This document shows positions 32,983 to 45,423 of a stretch of DNA of 64,000 nucleotides, one piece after another. Positions within the stretch are counted from its first letter, which is position 1; each line of letters begins with the position of its first letter. Origin of the DNA: Nelumbo lutea (taxonomy: Eukaryota; Streptophyta; Magnoliopsida; Proteales; Nelumbonaceae); the NCBI GenBank assembly GCA_022828595.1, contig JAKGHH010000002.1, positions 83,730,076 to 83,794,075 of the forward strand, in the 5' to 3' direction. The translations under genes and the position numbers were made by a program. A model generated the notes under the pieces. It was not told where the DNA came from. It did not search any database and saw only the letters and a list, made by a program, of their open reading frames with translations.

Positions 32983-33706
32983 TTAGTCTCCAGATATTGA
33001 GGACAATTCCTCTTTCAATGGCCCGGTCTGTTTGCAGAAGTGACAGGCATCCGATGCCTTATCTTTCTTCTGCTTTTTAGTTTTGCTACCCTTCTTCTGA
33101 GCCTTCCTTTTAGCCTTCTGCTTTTTCTTGCCCAATTTTCCACCTTCAACAAGAATGGCTATCGGCTTATCCTTCTTAATCAGTTCTTCAGCCCTCTGCA
33201 AATATTACTGAGTTCCTGAAGGTTAATGCTTAGCTTATTCAGTTTTGGTGTCATGATTTAGCCCTGACTCGAGAGCTTCCAGTTCATTGATATAAGCCAT
33301 CATCTTTAGACAATGGTCATGAACCTATTGGTTCTCGGTCAATTGTGCGGTCATAAACAATTTTAAGACCTTTTGTCAAGTAAAACGGTTATGCTCTTCA
33401 TACATAGTCTTGAGACTATCCAATATATCCTTGGACACTTTGATCTTATCGAATCGTCGTTGTATCGGATTGTCCAAAGAGGCTATAATATAACACCGAG
33501 CAAAAGATTTTTTCTGTTCCCATTCTTGATACTCTCTTCTTTGGGCCTCAAAAGCCTTGTCACTCGGACGATCCGGAGCAGGGTTCTTAGCAATTTTTTC
33601 CAATTTCTCGGACGTCAGAACCAGTGTAAGGTTTCGGAATCAGAAGCATAATTAGGCCCTTGAGTTTGTTATCATCCAACAATTTGGTGAAGTTTCTCTT
33701 TGTCAT
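32983..33706 (-). pseudogene. Copia-A gag
   Basis: The ATG at 33706 gives MTKRNFTKLLDDNKLK, then a frameshift. The frame 33376-33603 has FARCYIIASLDNPIQRRFDK and MYEEHNRFT. About 75 bp near 33240 are missing relative to Copia-B. The end (32983-33201) has LQRAEELIKKDKPIAILVEG, a lysine-rich stretch and the zinc knuckle start CHFCKQTG, which then goes out of frame so that the final His and Cys are lost. Confidence 0.88.
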
Positions 33707-35478
33707 TTCTAGTAAAGGCAAGGCAGATTTGTAAGTTCACAACCTAATTGATTCATGTCATCACATAGAAAGGGCTTTTAATCTATATTCCTTTTCCATT
33801 TTGGGCATCTCTGACATTCCCTCCAGTCTCAGTAATGAAGACAGTTGTGTCTCTGGAAATGTGGGAAACCACATGGGGTGCATGGAGCCAACTATTTCAG
33901 CTGCAAAACCCCACCACCTTCTATGAAGGATCTCATCCACTTATCTTATGAGCTTTCCCTTTGGCCTCTATCAAACAAGGTTCATAGCCATTTTAGGTTA
34001 AACCTTTCTGTCTATTAAGTACTCACCCATCATGTTTGTGAACGCCAAGTAACGTGAGAGAGTCTTCCATTTTAGGATAGGCCCCTCCCACATCTGTCTA
34101 TGACACCCCTATCATCGTATGAAGCAACCCATCCGATTGCATTATCAAATGGGTAGCCCAATTTTATGGTGCAATTCCACCCACCAACACAGCCAACCTT
34201 CATACTAATGATGGAAGGCCTTTAGAGAGTTTCATCATAGGAATTTCCCTATCACATGCACTTATATTTTTATGAGGGAACGAATAATTATGTCCTAGTT
34301 TAATTTAGGTCAAACCAAAGTGACTCTCACTGGCTTTCATAAAGCCAGATTTAGATGGGCCCTAAACGACTAGGGTTCCACACAGTTCCTCTTGAGGAGG
34401 TGTGGAGCCCACCACATAGGGAGATCATCCAATGATCTTAAGGAGACCATGGCAATTATGTGCATTCAGCCATGATGTGTGAAAGAGCCACTATTGAATC
34501 AACATGGGCCTTGTGCTTATGGCCCATGAGTGTAGCACATCACACATCCATACATCACATGCATGAAATCCATAATTGATCCAATCAATTAAATAACTGT
34601 AAAACCCATAAATAAAGCCCATTTAATTCCATAATATTACCAATTAATATCATCTAGGTATATGGGTTGAACCGCAAAGAGCAGTTTGGCCCATATAGCA
34701 TTTATGCTGAATTGGGCTAAAGTAGTTTTAACAGATTAAAACTAGGTTTTATACATGAGGGCCAAATTGCATCTTGCAATTAACCATCAATCCCTCAGCC
34801 CATTAAGGAAATTTTAGAGCTGAGAACAGCCCCCATCGAACCATAGATACGGTCCAACTAGTTTGGTCAAATTTGGTCCGAATGGGTCTAGGGTTTGATG
34901 TTTAATTCAAGATTCAATTCAAGAGGATGATCTAAAATTAAACAACTGATACATGACAATCAAGAATCAGTAAGAGGGTTATTCGTAAGACTGCTACCCT
35001 ACAAAATAAAGATCAATTCGTAGTATGTAGTTTCCAAAACTGCAAATCGCAGATCGTTGAATCTGAATCTGCGAAATTCTCTCCTTTGCGCTTTCTGCTT
35101 CATCTTCGAATAAAAAAAATAGAAAACCTAATTTTTCTATTAATATTACATCATATTCAAATTCCAATACATTCCATCTAAAAATTAAAAAATATAAAAT
35201 TAATTATAGACCAAGAATGAATAGAATAAATCAGCAAGTGTGTAGATTTCCTGCGCCAATAAAAGAATTTGATCTCCACTGTACGAATAGCCCAAAATCC
35301 AAGAAAAATATATAGAACAATTCTAAATATAAATCAGAATAACAAAGATTTAATTTCAAACCATTCACTCAAAAGCTGGGAACCAATTTCCTAGAAAAAT
35401 GCTAACTATGCAAATTGGGTAGAACGCCTTCTACCCATTTGTGCAGATTCAGATCTTGTTTAATTCGGTTCAATATTT
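33707..35478 (-). other. Copia-A 5' leader
   Basis: About 1.77 kb, matching the Copia-B leader block by block. The hairpin equivalent (34445-34480) is decayed: ACCATGGC is kept on one side, but the other side reads GCCATGAT. No coding sequence. Confidence 0.7.
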
Positions 35479-35497
35479 GAACCTGGCTCAGATACCA
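35479..35497 (-). promoter_or_regulatory. Copia-A primer-binding site (initiator Met tRNA)
   Basis: The minus strand reads TGGTATCTGAGCCAGGTT, the Met-tRNA site with one mismatch relative to Copia-B (A to T). It is one base from the LTR end. Confidence 0.88.
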
Positions 35498-35498
35498 C

Positions 35499-35941
35499 TA
35501 AAGGGATGAGAGATCCATCATATTGACAGCCTAATCCGAAACCTAGTGCAGTACCATAATCGAGTTTAGGGGTCAGGTGTAACATTCCAGTTTTGCCCAT
35601 CTATCTCCTAGGTCCAGGGCAATACTAGAATTATGGTCCAGTTCAGGGTTTCAAGAAAACCCACACTACATGTACCTCAGGTCCCACCCTGGCAGCTGAG
35701 ACAAGTGACCCCAACCAACTTGGCGGTACATCAGTGTCAGCCTTGGTAGGATAAATCTCCCCAAAACTATCCAATGGCTGTGTAGATTCTAAACTAACAC
35801 GAGTCTCATAAGTGTCTAGTTTAAGGGTATTACACAGAAACACACCACAATAAGATGAATCAATTATGTACTTTATTCATTTACAATAAATGTCAAAAGA
35901 TACATCAATCTAATTGGAGCTAAGAGCATAACTGTCTATCA
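35499..35941 (-). repeat. Copia-A 5' LTR with large internal deletion
   Basis: 443 bp. It starts TAAAGGGATGAG (TG mutated to TA), keeps only about 28 bp of that end, jumps to the block CCTAATCCGAAACCTAG, and ends CTGTCTATCA. About 1.5 kb of LTR is missing, including the TATA region. The following 5 bp are GCCAC; the left TSD copy is lost with the truncated 3' LTR. Confidence 0.88.
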
Positions 35942-37135
35942 GCCACACTCGAGGATCTAAGAGAAGCTAAGTTATTTTGATAATTGCCAAAATGAAGCAA
36001 AATAAGAAACTAAGGATGGACAAAAAATAAGGCAAACAACTATAACTTACAACTATTCACATATAAGGCTAAACACAGTCAAAAGGAATAGGGAAGTTTA
36101 AAAAGCTTTCCTCTTAAGAGGAGACCATAGGAGAAGAGGGAGTGAGCCAAAACAAGCAAAAAAGGAAAAAAACAATTTTTTTCTATGGTACTGAAGGCTA
36201 GTCACAATAGAGACCCACTGCGCATGTGATGGAGGGTGTGATGCGATAACAGGGCAGAGGATGGGCATATGGGTGCGATTTAGGTGAGATAAGACTAAAA
36301 TAAGGTGCGATGGGTAGGTTCTGAGATGTGATGAGTATGTTCTAAGGTGCGGTGAGTAGGTTCTAGAGTGCGATGAGTAGGAAGGAAGGTGCAATGAACA
36401 GGTTCTGGAGTGCAATGAGCAAGTTCAAGAGTGCAATGAGCAGGAAGGAAGGTGTGATGAATAGGTTCTGGAATGCAATAAGTAGGAAAGAAGGTGCAGT
36501 GAGCAAGAAGGAAGGTGCGATTAACAGATTATCAGGTCTGGTGAAACTTAAAAGGGGTTGTGATTTTAATGTTGTGGTCTATAATGAGACTAAACTCAAG
36601 TGCGATTTTGCAGTTCTGGGCTATAATGGGACTGAACTGAGTTGCGAGTTAAGGCTTCTGTGTTGTGATGGAAAGGTTCTGAGTTGTGATGGAACTGAAT
36701 TGAGTTGCAGTTTTGGGCATTTGGATTGCAATAGGACTAAATTGAGTTGTGATTTTAGGCTTCTGGGTTGCGATGCGACTGAACTAAGTTGCGATTTTGG
36801 GCTTCTAGGTTGCGATAGGAAGGTTCTGAGTTACGATTTTGAACTTATGGGTTGCGATGGAGTTGCAAGAGGCTAAGGTTTTGAATTTCTATGTTGTAAT
36901 GGAACTGAACCAGATTAAGATTTCAACAAAGGTATGGTTCTAAGTGAAGCTTCAGGTGCAATTTTGGCATGGTAATGGCTTTGGTTGATTGCACTGGGAA
37001 GGTCTATCATGCCTAGCCTTCTTAAGGTGCGATTTTGAATCACAATCCAGTAACTTTTAGTCTTTAAGCCTTATAGCACACAACAACTAAGTATGAACTT
37101 AAACCCAAACATCTCCCTATAAAGGTCCTTAAAGT
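35942..37135 (-). other. Leader of a Tat/Ogre-like element
   Basis: Lies between the Copia-A end and the primer site at 37136. It contains a 21/42-bp minisatellite (36228-36880) and no recognisable gene on the minus strand. Copia-A was inserted in this leader. The rest of the leader may be the 5056-8223 segment on the far side of Copia-A, which would put the coiled-coil ORF at 5344-6064 downstream of it; this is inference. Confidence 0.45.
36228..36880 (+). repeat. 21-bp minisatellite with 42-bp higher-order unit
   Basis: The left part repeats a ~21-bp unit like GTGCGATGAGTAGGTTCTGAG. The right part repeats every 42 bp (TTGCGATTTT-type starts at 36747, 36789 and 36831). Because 21 and 42 are multiples of three, the plus strand stays open for 167 codons (36373-36876), giving 14-residue repeats of the type TELSCDFGLLGCD. 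No promoter or homologue is recognised, so the frame is more likely a by-product of the repeat. Confidence 0.75.
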
Positions 37136-37153
37136 TCCCTAGTTGAGTCGCCA
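37136..37153 (-). promoter_or_regulatory. Primer-binding site of Tat/Ogre-like element
   Basis: The minus strand reads TGGCGACTCAACTAGGGA, very close to the TGGCGACTC..CTGGGGA primer site of plant Tat/Ogre elements. The LTR (ending GAGTTCA on the minus strand) starts four bases away at 37158. Confidence 0.6.
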
Positions 37154-37727
37154 GCTATGAACTCAAGGAAGCCCATGGCCGGCTCACAGGAGTCACCACC
37201 CATTTTTAGAGGAAATGGACCCTCGTTTTTAGATTCAAAAATCGGTTTACCTACTTTGATAATGACTTCGTTCTTTGCCAAGAAAGGCACCTAACCAAGA
37301 GATATTGGATTCTGAGGATTAGGAGAGGGAAGGTGTTAGGCACCCTCTCTCCAAGCTGCTGTAGCAACCCAAAATGGGAGCAGTTCAGGCTCATATTCTA
37401 ACAAAACACCAATGAAAAGTGTTTCTATGAACTCTAGAAATTAGGTGAAAATTATCCAAACTTTACCCGTAACTGATTTGAGGTGATGTTATCGGGTCCT
37501 AGGTATTGATTTCCCTAAGTCCCTTGCCTCTCTACCTCTTTTTCTCAACCTAGATAAAACTAGGAATGCAAGTTTCCCACAGTTTTGGGACCTCAAGCAA
37601 CCCAGAACTCTAAAAATAGTGATATACAGATTTAGAAAAAAAAAAAGAAATGATGAAATGAGAGACCTACCTCTCGCGTGCAACCTTGATGAAGGTTTCT
37701 TAGCAGCTAAAAAGAATTCAAATGAAG

Positions 37728-38239
37728 CTTGAGTGAGCTATCATGTCAAAATGAGCATTTTTGGCTTTAAATCTATAGTCTAGAAAATAGGGGAAGTAGA
37801 TTTGGGGCTTGAACTTCAAGGACTTCGAAATTTCAGGTGAAATGGGTGCACTACAAAGACTAGGACAATACTCTTCTCTCCCCCCCCCCTTCCAACTCAG
37901 GTTGGGCCTCTATTTATCGAGGAAAAGATAGGGAAATGGGTTTACAATTCGTCTAGTTACAGTATTTGTGAATCAGTAGAGTTCTTTCACTGAAATAGGA
38001 AAAGATTTTGAGATAAAAAGGCTTGCAGTTGACCCTTCCTTCTATGTGCAACAAATTTTCTCGAGTTTGGAAGGACTTTTATGGATTTCATGGATCCAAT
38101 GAGGGCTTGGGGTGTGTCAGACGTTGCAGCCCCATATTTGGGGCCGACATTGGAAAAAAAAACATAAATTTGATAAAGTTTTGAATGTGGTTTTATCCTT
38201 TCTTAATTTCAAGTGGGGTATATTTGGTATTTTGAGATT
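37728..38239. repeat. 512-bp direct repeat, left copy (flank of mosaic insert)
   Basis: It starts CTTGAGTGAGC, ends TTTTGAGATT, and is repeated at 45424-45935 with the same length, no indels and about ten mismatches by eye. The left edge continues the LTR and the right edge switches to the copied segment at the shared word AGATT. Confidence 0.92.
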
Positions 38240-38522
38240 CATAGTAATTGAAGATGCTCGATTTGAACTTTAAGATTGGAAGTTTGCTAGCTTCGAAGTT
38301 TGATACAACCTACTAGAATGGTATATTTTCCTTAAATGGTTAATGTGTTTAATTGGTATTTAAGTGAGACAATAATGGCCCCCAAAAAAAATAGTTTCTT
38401 CATTAATGTTCACTATATCCACTTTTTCTTCAAAGTGAAAATAAAATACCACAATACTAATCAGTTGGGAACGATGTCAATGCCATAATAAGTCAAGGTG
38501 CCTTCGAGTATCGCCATTCAAT

Positions 38523-39243
38523 TTACCACTTGCTTTGTGTATGCTTCCATGTGGTTAAATAACTCTTCATATCTGACGTTGGCAATAGTAACCTTATTCC
38601 TAGTTTGATGGAGCTGGCGGCTTCGGCTTCCAACCTTTGCTTCTCTTGAAGTACCTCTACTAATTTCTCCATTGTTTCAAAATGGCTATCTTGGGTTTCA
38701 CTTAACTTTTTCCTTTTCTTTTCCAATCTCTCTTTCAATTTCATAATTTCCTTCCTTAAATCTGACTCTTCTATTTCCATTTGTCATTTTTGCTTAATGT
38801 GCTTTCTTATTTGCTTCCTTATAGAATCATTGTGCCTCCCAATCCTAACCTCCTGCTCCTTATTTATCCTAATTTGCTCATGAAGTTCTAGTGCTGCTCT
38901 CAGATATGGATCATTCAAAAGTCGTTTGAGAGATTCCTTTGATATACTACCTTTGGATGGAGGCCTTATTGGGGGTGGGGAGTTCGGGCGGTAGTGCCAA
39001 AGGTAACGGAAAACTTTGACTACACACTGAATCCCTGAATGTATGATCACGCATCGGCTTGGAGGTTGGCAACAAGGTCAACAATTCCCTTTTACTGGAA
39101 GCCCAGTGCTCTTTCAACCTCCTTTCCATGTTCACGCAATATTTAATGAAATCAACCATGTTATCTCCTTTGATGTCATCGATGGTTGGAATGAACTGTA
39201 AGAACCCTAGTTGCCTTAAGACTCGTACTAGGACATATGGTGC
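38523..39243 (-). pseudogene. Second copy of decayed coiled-coil ORF
   Basis: Matches 5344-6064 with few amino-acid changes (for example ENQRKKLSEAQ becomes EKKRKKLSETQ). It has the same in-frame TGA between the two helix parts and the same frameshift, so it was already broken when copied. Function not assigned; see the first copy for the possible DUF7745-like relation. Confidence 0.35.
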
Positions 39244-39289
39244 CTATCAACACCTAGTTTTTGCTTAGTCTGTCGCCTAAACTTCCAAT

Positions 39290-40240
39290 TTACCTCAATT
39301 AACTTATTAGACCTGAATTACCAAGAAAACCTAACTTTCATCCCTAAAGCCCTCAAATCCACCATTAAACCTGCCTAATACATATTCAATAGCCTTGATC
39401 GACCATCACTTACACCTCAACCATTAGATCAAACACAACCATCAAACCTAGGACCTCCCAAAATACCTACCCATAAAATTTTAACTCAAGATTCCCCCAT
39501 TTACCCCCTCATCAAACGAAGATTCTATTTTAATGCCACATAGTAACCAAATTAAACCCTTTCCAGATCTGACCAATCTGGGCCCACTTGTGCCAATCTG
39601 ACCCCACCAATCAACTCAAAATGTTTGAAAACCCCATCCTATAAAATTTTAGCCCAAAATACCTCTATTGTCTTAAGATTCTATTTCAAGATTCTTGATT
39701 GACTGGATTACAAATCTGCCCGATCATAACCCATTTAACTCAATCAGACCTTGCCAATCACCTAAACCATCCAAAAACCCTCACTTATGAAATTTCACCT
39801 AAAACTGCCTTTATTTGCCCTTCAATCACATATAAATTTCGTTTTGAGGCTCTAGATTAGTCGAATCAAGCCATTTCTAGATTTTCCAGATCTGGGCCCA
39901 TTTGGTCCAATCTGACCCCACCAAATGACTTAATGTCTGGAAACCCCACCCTGTAAAATTTCAGCCAAAAATACCCTCATTTACTCATCCATGTAAAAAG
40001 ATTTTATTTTAGCCAATCTCATTGTCCCGTACAAACAAAACCCTTCTTTGCACTCAGACTCATCTCAACCCTTCATTTTCTTACCCAAAAATCCCCACCA
40101 TTGAACCAGAAATCTGGCCTAACCCCTTTAGACCCAGTTTGACCCATATTTTAAAAATTACCAAAATACCCCTAGATTTCCTTGAATTTACAAAACTGCC
40201 CCTTAACCCTAATATAAATAAAGACTAAAGTTTTTAATTA
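39290..40240. repeat. Diverged tandem units, second copy
   Basis: Copy of 6110-7060 with the same degenerate ~145-170 bp units and the TATAAATAA-like site near 40211. No coding potential. The CT-rich and T-rich stretch that follows (40241-41398) is the copy of 7061-8223 and likewise contains no gene. Confidence 0.5.
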
Positions 40241-42558
40241 GGGGAATCAACGATTCCTCTTCCCCGTTCAAACGAAGAAGAGAGGCAGCAACGGTGGCAC
40301 CTCTCCCAACAGTTCTCTACTACTCCGACCTCTCTCTTCTCCCTCTCCTTTCTTGTTCTTCTTCTTCCCGGATTGAACACCCGCCAAGCTTTTACTGTTC
40401 ATCATCTTCTCCTCGACAATGATACAGAGCAGCAACAACAAGAAAGTCAAGCTCTTTTCATCTCCTCTCTCTTGTCCATTCTAATTTCTTCCCCTTCTTC
40501 TTTCTCTCTCTCTCCACTCTGTCATCTTCTTCCTTCTTCCCCAAAGAACTGGACCCGAGCTTTGTTTCGTCGTCTTCAACCTTGCAATGAGAACAAAGCT
40601 TGACGGAATCACTTCTTTCCTTCCTTCTCTTCTCCTGTCATTCTCTATCTCTCTCTCTCTCATTTTTTTTTCCACCATTACTAACCCTTTCTTGTCGATC
40701 TAACACATCCGCCAAATCCCAAGATTTTGAAGCTCTGAACTATTCATCGCCCTCCTCTCTTCATCACCGAACAACAATAGCGAAACTTTCCACTCTTGAC
40801 ACTTGGTAGCAGATCGAACCCCCCCCCCCCCCGTTCCAGGAGTTTGAGTCAAGCAAGTTGTAGAATTCACCCCCATCCTTCTCATGCTTAGCAAGATTTG
40901 TTCGACCTCTTTGATCTGATCTTGCCCTACCAAATACGTCGAACTTACTTGGAGTTCCTATTCACACTATCAAATAGTTAGCCAAGGCATTCAGGTAAAT
41001 TAAGATCAAACTTTCTCTCATTTTTTTTAAGGAAGGATTTGAGGTTAGGGAGGAGACCAATGGAGTAAATCCCATCTAACTCACTCCTGTAGACCTTCAT
41101 CCCTAACCCAATCCGAACTTCGATTTGGGTTTGAAGTTAGCAGTGTTAGAGGCAACTCGAATTGGCTATTTGCATAGATTAAATCATCAGTGTTTTATTT
41201 TTTTTTTCTTGAAAGTTGTCGATGAGATTATTTATAGTATTTTGTGTCATTCTCTAATAAACATTACCCAATGCTAATAATGTTATTGGTCTTTTTTTTG
41301 TTCTTTCCTTTCTCCTGAAATTAGTTTTGTGAGCTCTTGAATATGGTTCATCATACCTCCATGCATTTAAACTTATTCTAGTCTTTTTCTTCTGAAGATG
41401 AAGGTGTTAACACCCAAGGAGATAACCAAAACCTGCTTCCACTAAAGATGACACAGTGTGTGTTGAAGGAGGATCAGCAGAACGACTCTTCCACAAGAAT
41501 CGAATTATTTAGCAAGAATGGAGTAGAGGGCTGGTGAGCCGACTTCAGATTGCTTCTTCTACCAAGAATCAATATCAAGAATAGTTCTCGATCACTCCCA
41601 CAAGTAGAGATCGAACTGGGTAGGGGCGACAAGAATAGGGAAGAACTTTGCAGATTGTTGTCTTGTATCTAGTGTATTTTTCATGTCTGCCCTGCTCTCT
41701 TATTTATAGCCTTAAAGAGACAACCTCCTAATCTGATTAGGTGTTTCCTGATCCAAATCTTTATTTGGATCTGTACTCTTTAAGTGATAAGGATAATCCC
41801 TTATCTTATCTGCAGTTCAAGATCAGCTTAATCCTAATCAAATTAGGAGTTTCCAAATCCAAATCTTTATTTGGATCTGGACACTTTAAGTGGATAAGAC
41901 TTATCCTCTTATCCTTATCCTTATCTTATCTGCAGTCCAAACCTAGATACGCCCCTATTTAATTAATCTAATTAACCTAGTTCGAAATTGGGCTTTAGGC
42001 CCATTAAGTTTATGTGCTCATTAACCTCTTAACCTGCTGCCCACTTGGCTCTCATTGTATGGTGTGGGACCCAAACATTGATCTACACATCATCCACATA
42101 GATTCAGCCCAACCTTTGTTACAAGGCCTTGGCTGAATTCATTGTAGGAGACAGTTAACCCCTGAGTCCACCACTATGGACTCTTAATTGGCCCAACATT
42201 TACACTAAATGGTCCATGGGTCCAGCCACCTTAAAAAAACCCAAGGACTGTTAGCAAATGCAAGATTAGCCAATCAGCTATTACCTTTAATGGTCTAACA
42301 CTTAACCTCTCAGCCCATAATGATCAAACACTGCCCAAAAAGAGAGGACCTCTCCCTTGGCTGCAAGGAACAGTGTTGTACTCTCTACTCACATCGATCC
42401 CGGGAATTAAGACCTTTTGCAAACATTTGAAACCATAATATATATATATTGTAAAAACAAATTTTAATGGTTCAAATCAACTGTCGGCAGTTTAGGTTTC
42501 CATCAGAGAGAGTGCATCCCTGATCATTCACTTGATCCGACAAAGGGGCTGATCCTGT

Positions 42559-45422
42559 TTGCATGAAAGAAGGATAATGAAAGAATGAAATTTCGAACTT
42601 ACCTTCTTCTTCTTGTTTGCATGACTTGAACTTCCTTCAGCCCTTCTTCTTCCTCTTCCTTACGCCTAGCCTTCTTCTCTTCACTTCTCTCAAGGTGGCT
42701 GAACATCTAAGAGTGGGAGAGCCTTCATCTCAAGCAATTGAGCACGTCTCCCCCCTCCTAGAGGCCTCCTTATATAGTTTTTCAAGGGGGCTCTTGCCCC
42801 TTCTTGAAGCCTCTAGAATGGGGTATATTACACCCTTTCTTGAACTTTCTAGAGCTCTCTTGAAAGCCTCCTAAGGGCTGCTATTTGGGCTGCACTTAGG
42901 CTCTCTCTTAGCACATGATAGCTATACTTTGAGTTGCTTTTTTGGGCTAAGAATGGGCCTTCTTTGCTGGGCCGAATTCTACTCTTAGCTAGGCTTTCTC
43001 TTCTTGGGCTGAAGTGCTCTCTTTTGCTTCCACAATGGGGATGGGCTGAATTTAATCTTTTTGAACCTTTTTCTCTTGCCTTTTTCCTTTCTTTTCTTGG
43101 ATTAATTACCCCTGAAACTTATTCTTAGCATTAAGCTAAATTAAGGCAAAAAATAATAAAATCGGCATAAAAATACATGGTAAAGTCCTCAAAAATTATA
43201 GATAAATTATAGGTTCATCAAATACCCCCACACTTAAGCTTTTGCTTGTCCTCAAGTAGAGACATCAGCCATAAGCTGAACATTCCCCCCCCCTTTGTTC
43301 TCACCATTAACCTGATGAGTTAAGATAGAATTTCATTGAGTGGTCGGGGAACTTTTGTAAGTGTTCAACTCCCATTCTTGTAAAATTCCATTTAATATGT
43401 ATAAGATTCAGAGAAAGGAGAATATGAATTTCATCAAAGTTCAGTCTTCACCCCCAATCAATATATAATTCAGCTCCTTAATTGTTAAAGTTAATAATCA
43501 AATTACACTAAGTTTCACATCTGTAACTTTATCTTAATGAGAGTTCAACTTAGTATGCCCACTTGGACCTCAACTGTCACCATCATTACTTATTTTTAGG
43601 GGTGAGTCCATTTTATGCTCCATCTCACCCTTTCCTTTTTTTCTCTGTGAGTGCATTTTATGCTCCATCTCACACACTTTTTTTTTCAGTGTAAGTGCAT
43701 TTTATGCTCCATCTCACACTGGTCAAATGCTTGAGGTAGATAACAAGACTCGTGCTCTGAGCTGCTAGTTTTACCATTCAGCTCAAAATAGCGGAGTCAA
43801 TTTGGGTTGAATCTCATGTATCAATAATTCAGATGTGCACTAGCTTCTTTGACCATTAACAATGAAATCAAGCGCTTTCATACACATGAAGGTAGTTAGG
43901 GCTAGTCATACTGAAAGAAATATTCAGATCCCCTTTTCTCATGCATATATCAAACTAGGTTATTCAGAAGAATAAAAACTTAACAAGTACATTAGTCTCC
44001 CTCAACTCAATGAGCTCCTTCTTAAAAATCATCAAATAAATAGTAATGAACTTGAGGGGTTCTAGTCTTTTTGGTTATGTCATTGCTTGCATATGTGTGT
44101 TGGGGTGAATGAGGTGCATGATTTCAGCCCCCATACCCTAGCCTCAGACTCACTCCCCGACTCTTAAGACAAACATTGTCCTCAATTTTCATAATGTTAG
44201 GGAATCACACTTGCTAGAGAAAACTGAAGAAAAGAAAAGGATGAATAGAGTCCTTAAAGAATTGGAATTTTGAGAAAAATATATTTATTTTACTAATTAA
44301 TATTTTAAAAAGATAAATGAGAAAAAGATGCCTTAACCTGTTCATGAGCAAGCATAGAGGATTATTGGTTATCAAGATAAACAGTGGATGGAGGGGGTAC
44401 AATATCGCCCATTAAATATGGTTTCAGGCACTGACCATTTACTTTAAATGTGCCATGAACTGGGTAGGTGAGTTCTATAACTCCATGGGGAAAAACCTGT
44501 GAAATGGTAAAGGGTCCAAACAACCTAGACCTCAGCTTACATGGAAACAAGCGGAGACGGGAATTATATAACAATACATGTTGGCCTACATAAAAGTCCC
44601 ATCTCAACAAGTTCTTATCATGCCTGTTTTTTATTCTTTCTTTATAAACTTTGGCATTCTCATAAGCGGCAAGTCTGAATTCATCCAATTCATTCAATTG
44701 CAATCGCCTTTTAGCCCCTATGGCCTGAATGTCAAAATTTAAGAATTTAAGAGCCCAATAGGCCTTGTGTTCTAATTCAACTGGTAAATGGCATGCTTTA
44801 CCAAAGACCAATCTGTAGGGGGACATGCCAATGGGTGTCTTAAATGCAGTTCTATATGCACATAATGTATCATCTAATTTGATGGACCAATCTTTTCTGG
44901 CAGATGCTACGGTCTCTTTTGAGTTCCCTATTAGCCAACTCCACTTGGCCACTAGTTTGAGGGTGATAAGGGGTAGCTAATTTATGTGTAATTCCATATT
45001 TTTGCATTAACCTCTCAAATTGGCTATTGTAGAAGTGAGTTCCCCTATCACTAATTGTAGCTCCCGGAGTGCCAAATCGGGAGAATAGCTTCTTTAGGAA
45101 GTGTACCACCCTTCTTGAGTCATTTGTAGGTAAAGCCATGGCTTCTACCCATTTGGATACATAGTCAACTGCAACGAGGATGTACTTATTCCCAAAAGAA
45201 TTCGGGAAAGGTCCCATGAAATTTATACCCCAAACATCAAAGATTTCACAGATCAAAATATTGGAAAGGGGCATTTCATTCTGTCGGGAAATGTTTCTCG
45301 ATCTTTGGCATTTGTCACATGTGGACACATACCTATGGGCATCTTTGAAAAGTTTGGGCCAATAAAAACCTGATTGCAAAACCTTGGCTGTAGTGCGACT
45401 AGCTCCAAAATAACCTCATGCT
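42559..45422 (-). mobile_element. Truncated Gypsy-1 copy (3' LTR part to integrase)
   Basis: Corresponds to 11954-14850 of Gypsy-1: partial 3' LTR (42559-43220) with small deletions at its start, PPT (43221-43238), 3' non-coding region, and integrase. It stops at ACCTCATGCT, the same sequence as 14841-14850, and there is no element sequence beyond. It shares the integrase frameshift after NRELK but lacks the private base deletion at 14139, so it was copied before that lesion arose. Confidence 0.93.
44362..45379 (-). pseudogene. Integrase of truncated Gypsy-1 copy
   Basis: The catalytic core (44870-45379) has [16 protein letters not shown] (first catalytic Asp changed to Asn, unlike Gypsy-1 WGIDFMG), ISDRGTHF and [16 protein letters not shown]. 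The second frame (44362-44952) is open for 196 codons through [34 protein letters not shown] and [10 protein letters not shown] to the end, longer than in Gypsy-1. With no LTR pair and no other genes, it cannot be active. Confidence 0.92.
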
Positions 45423-45423
45423 C

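Larger units (their letters stand above)
8224..35941 (-). mobile_element. Copia-A: Ty1/copia element split by Gypsy-1
   Basis: On the minus strand: 5' LTR (35499-35941, internally deleted), Met-tRNA primer site, long leader, gag, protease, integrase, and the start of RT up to 31207. The element resumes at 11113 with RT and RNase H, PPT and 3' LTR (8224-9851). The two halves join exactly once Gypsy-1 and one copy of its ATGGC duplication are removed, matching the uninterrupted Copia-B RT at 19250-19300. The left LTR lacks its outer ~200 bp, so no TSD can be seen for Copia-A. RT has a catalytic change and protease has DSR in place of DSG, so the element is dead. Confidence 0.92.
38235..42558 (+). 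repeat. Segmental duplication, copy 2 (of 5056-9394)
   Basis: Same order and orientation as copy 1. It begins at CAT.GTAATTGAAG after the shared AGATT and ends at GATCCTGT in the middle of the family L LTR (LTR part about 41399-42558). It is joined directly to a fragment of Gypsy-1 at 42559. The AT run near 42436 is shorter than in copy 1, and the C run near 40817 is longer. Confidence 0.93.

Noticed and set aside
37878..37890. C homopolymers (also near 12710, 40817, 45577, 48591, 59244) as G-quadruplex signals
   Set aside because: Most sit beside PPT-like sites or in duplicated copies, and their length varies between copies as expected of slippage; no further structure visible.
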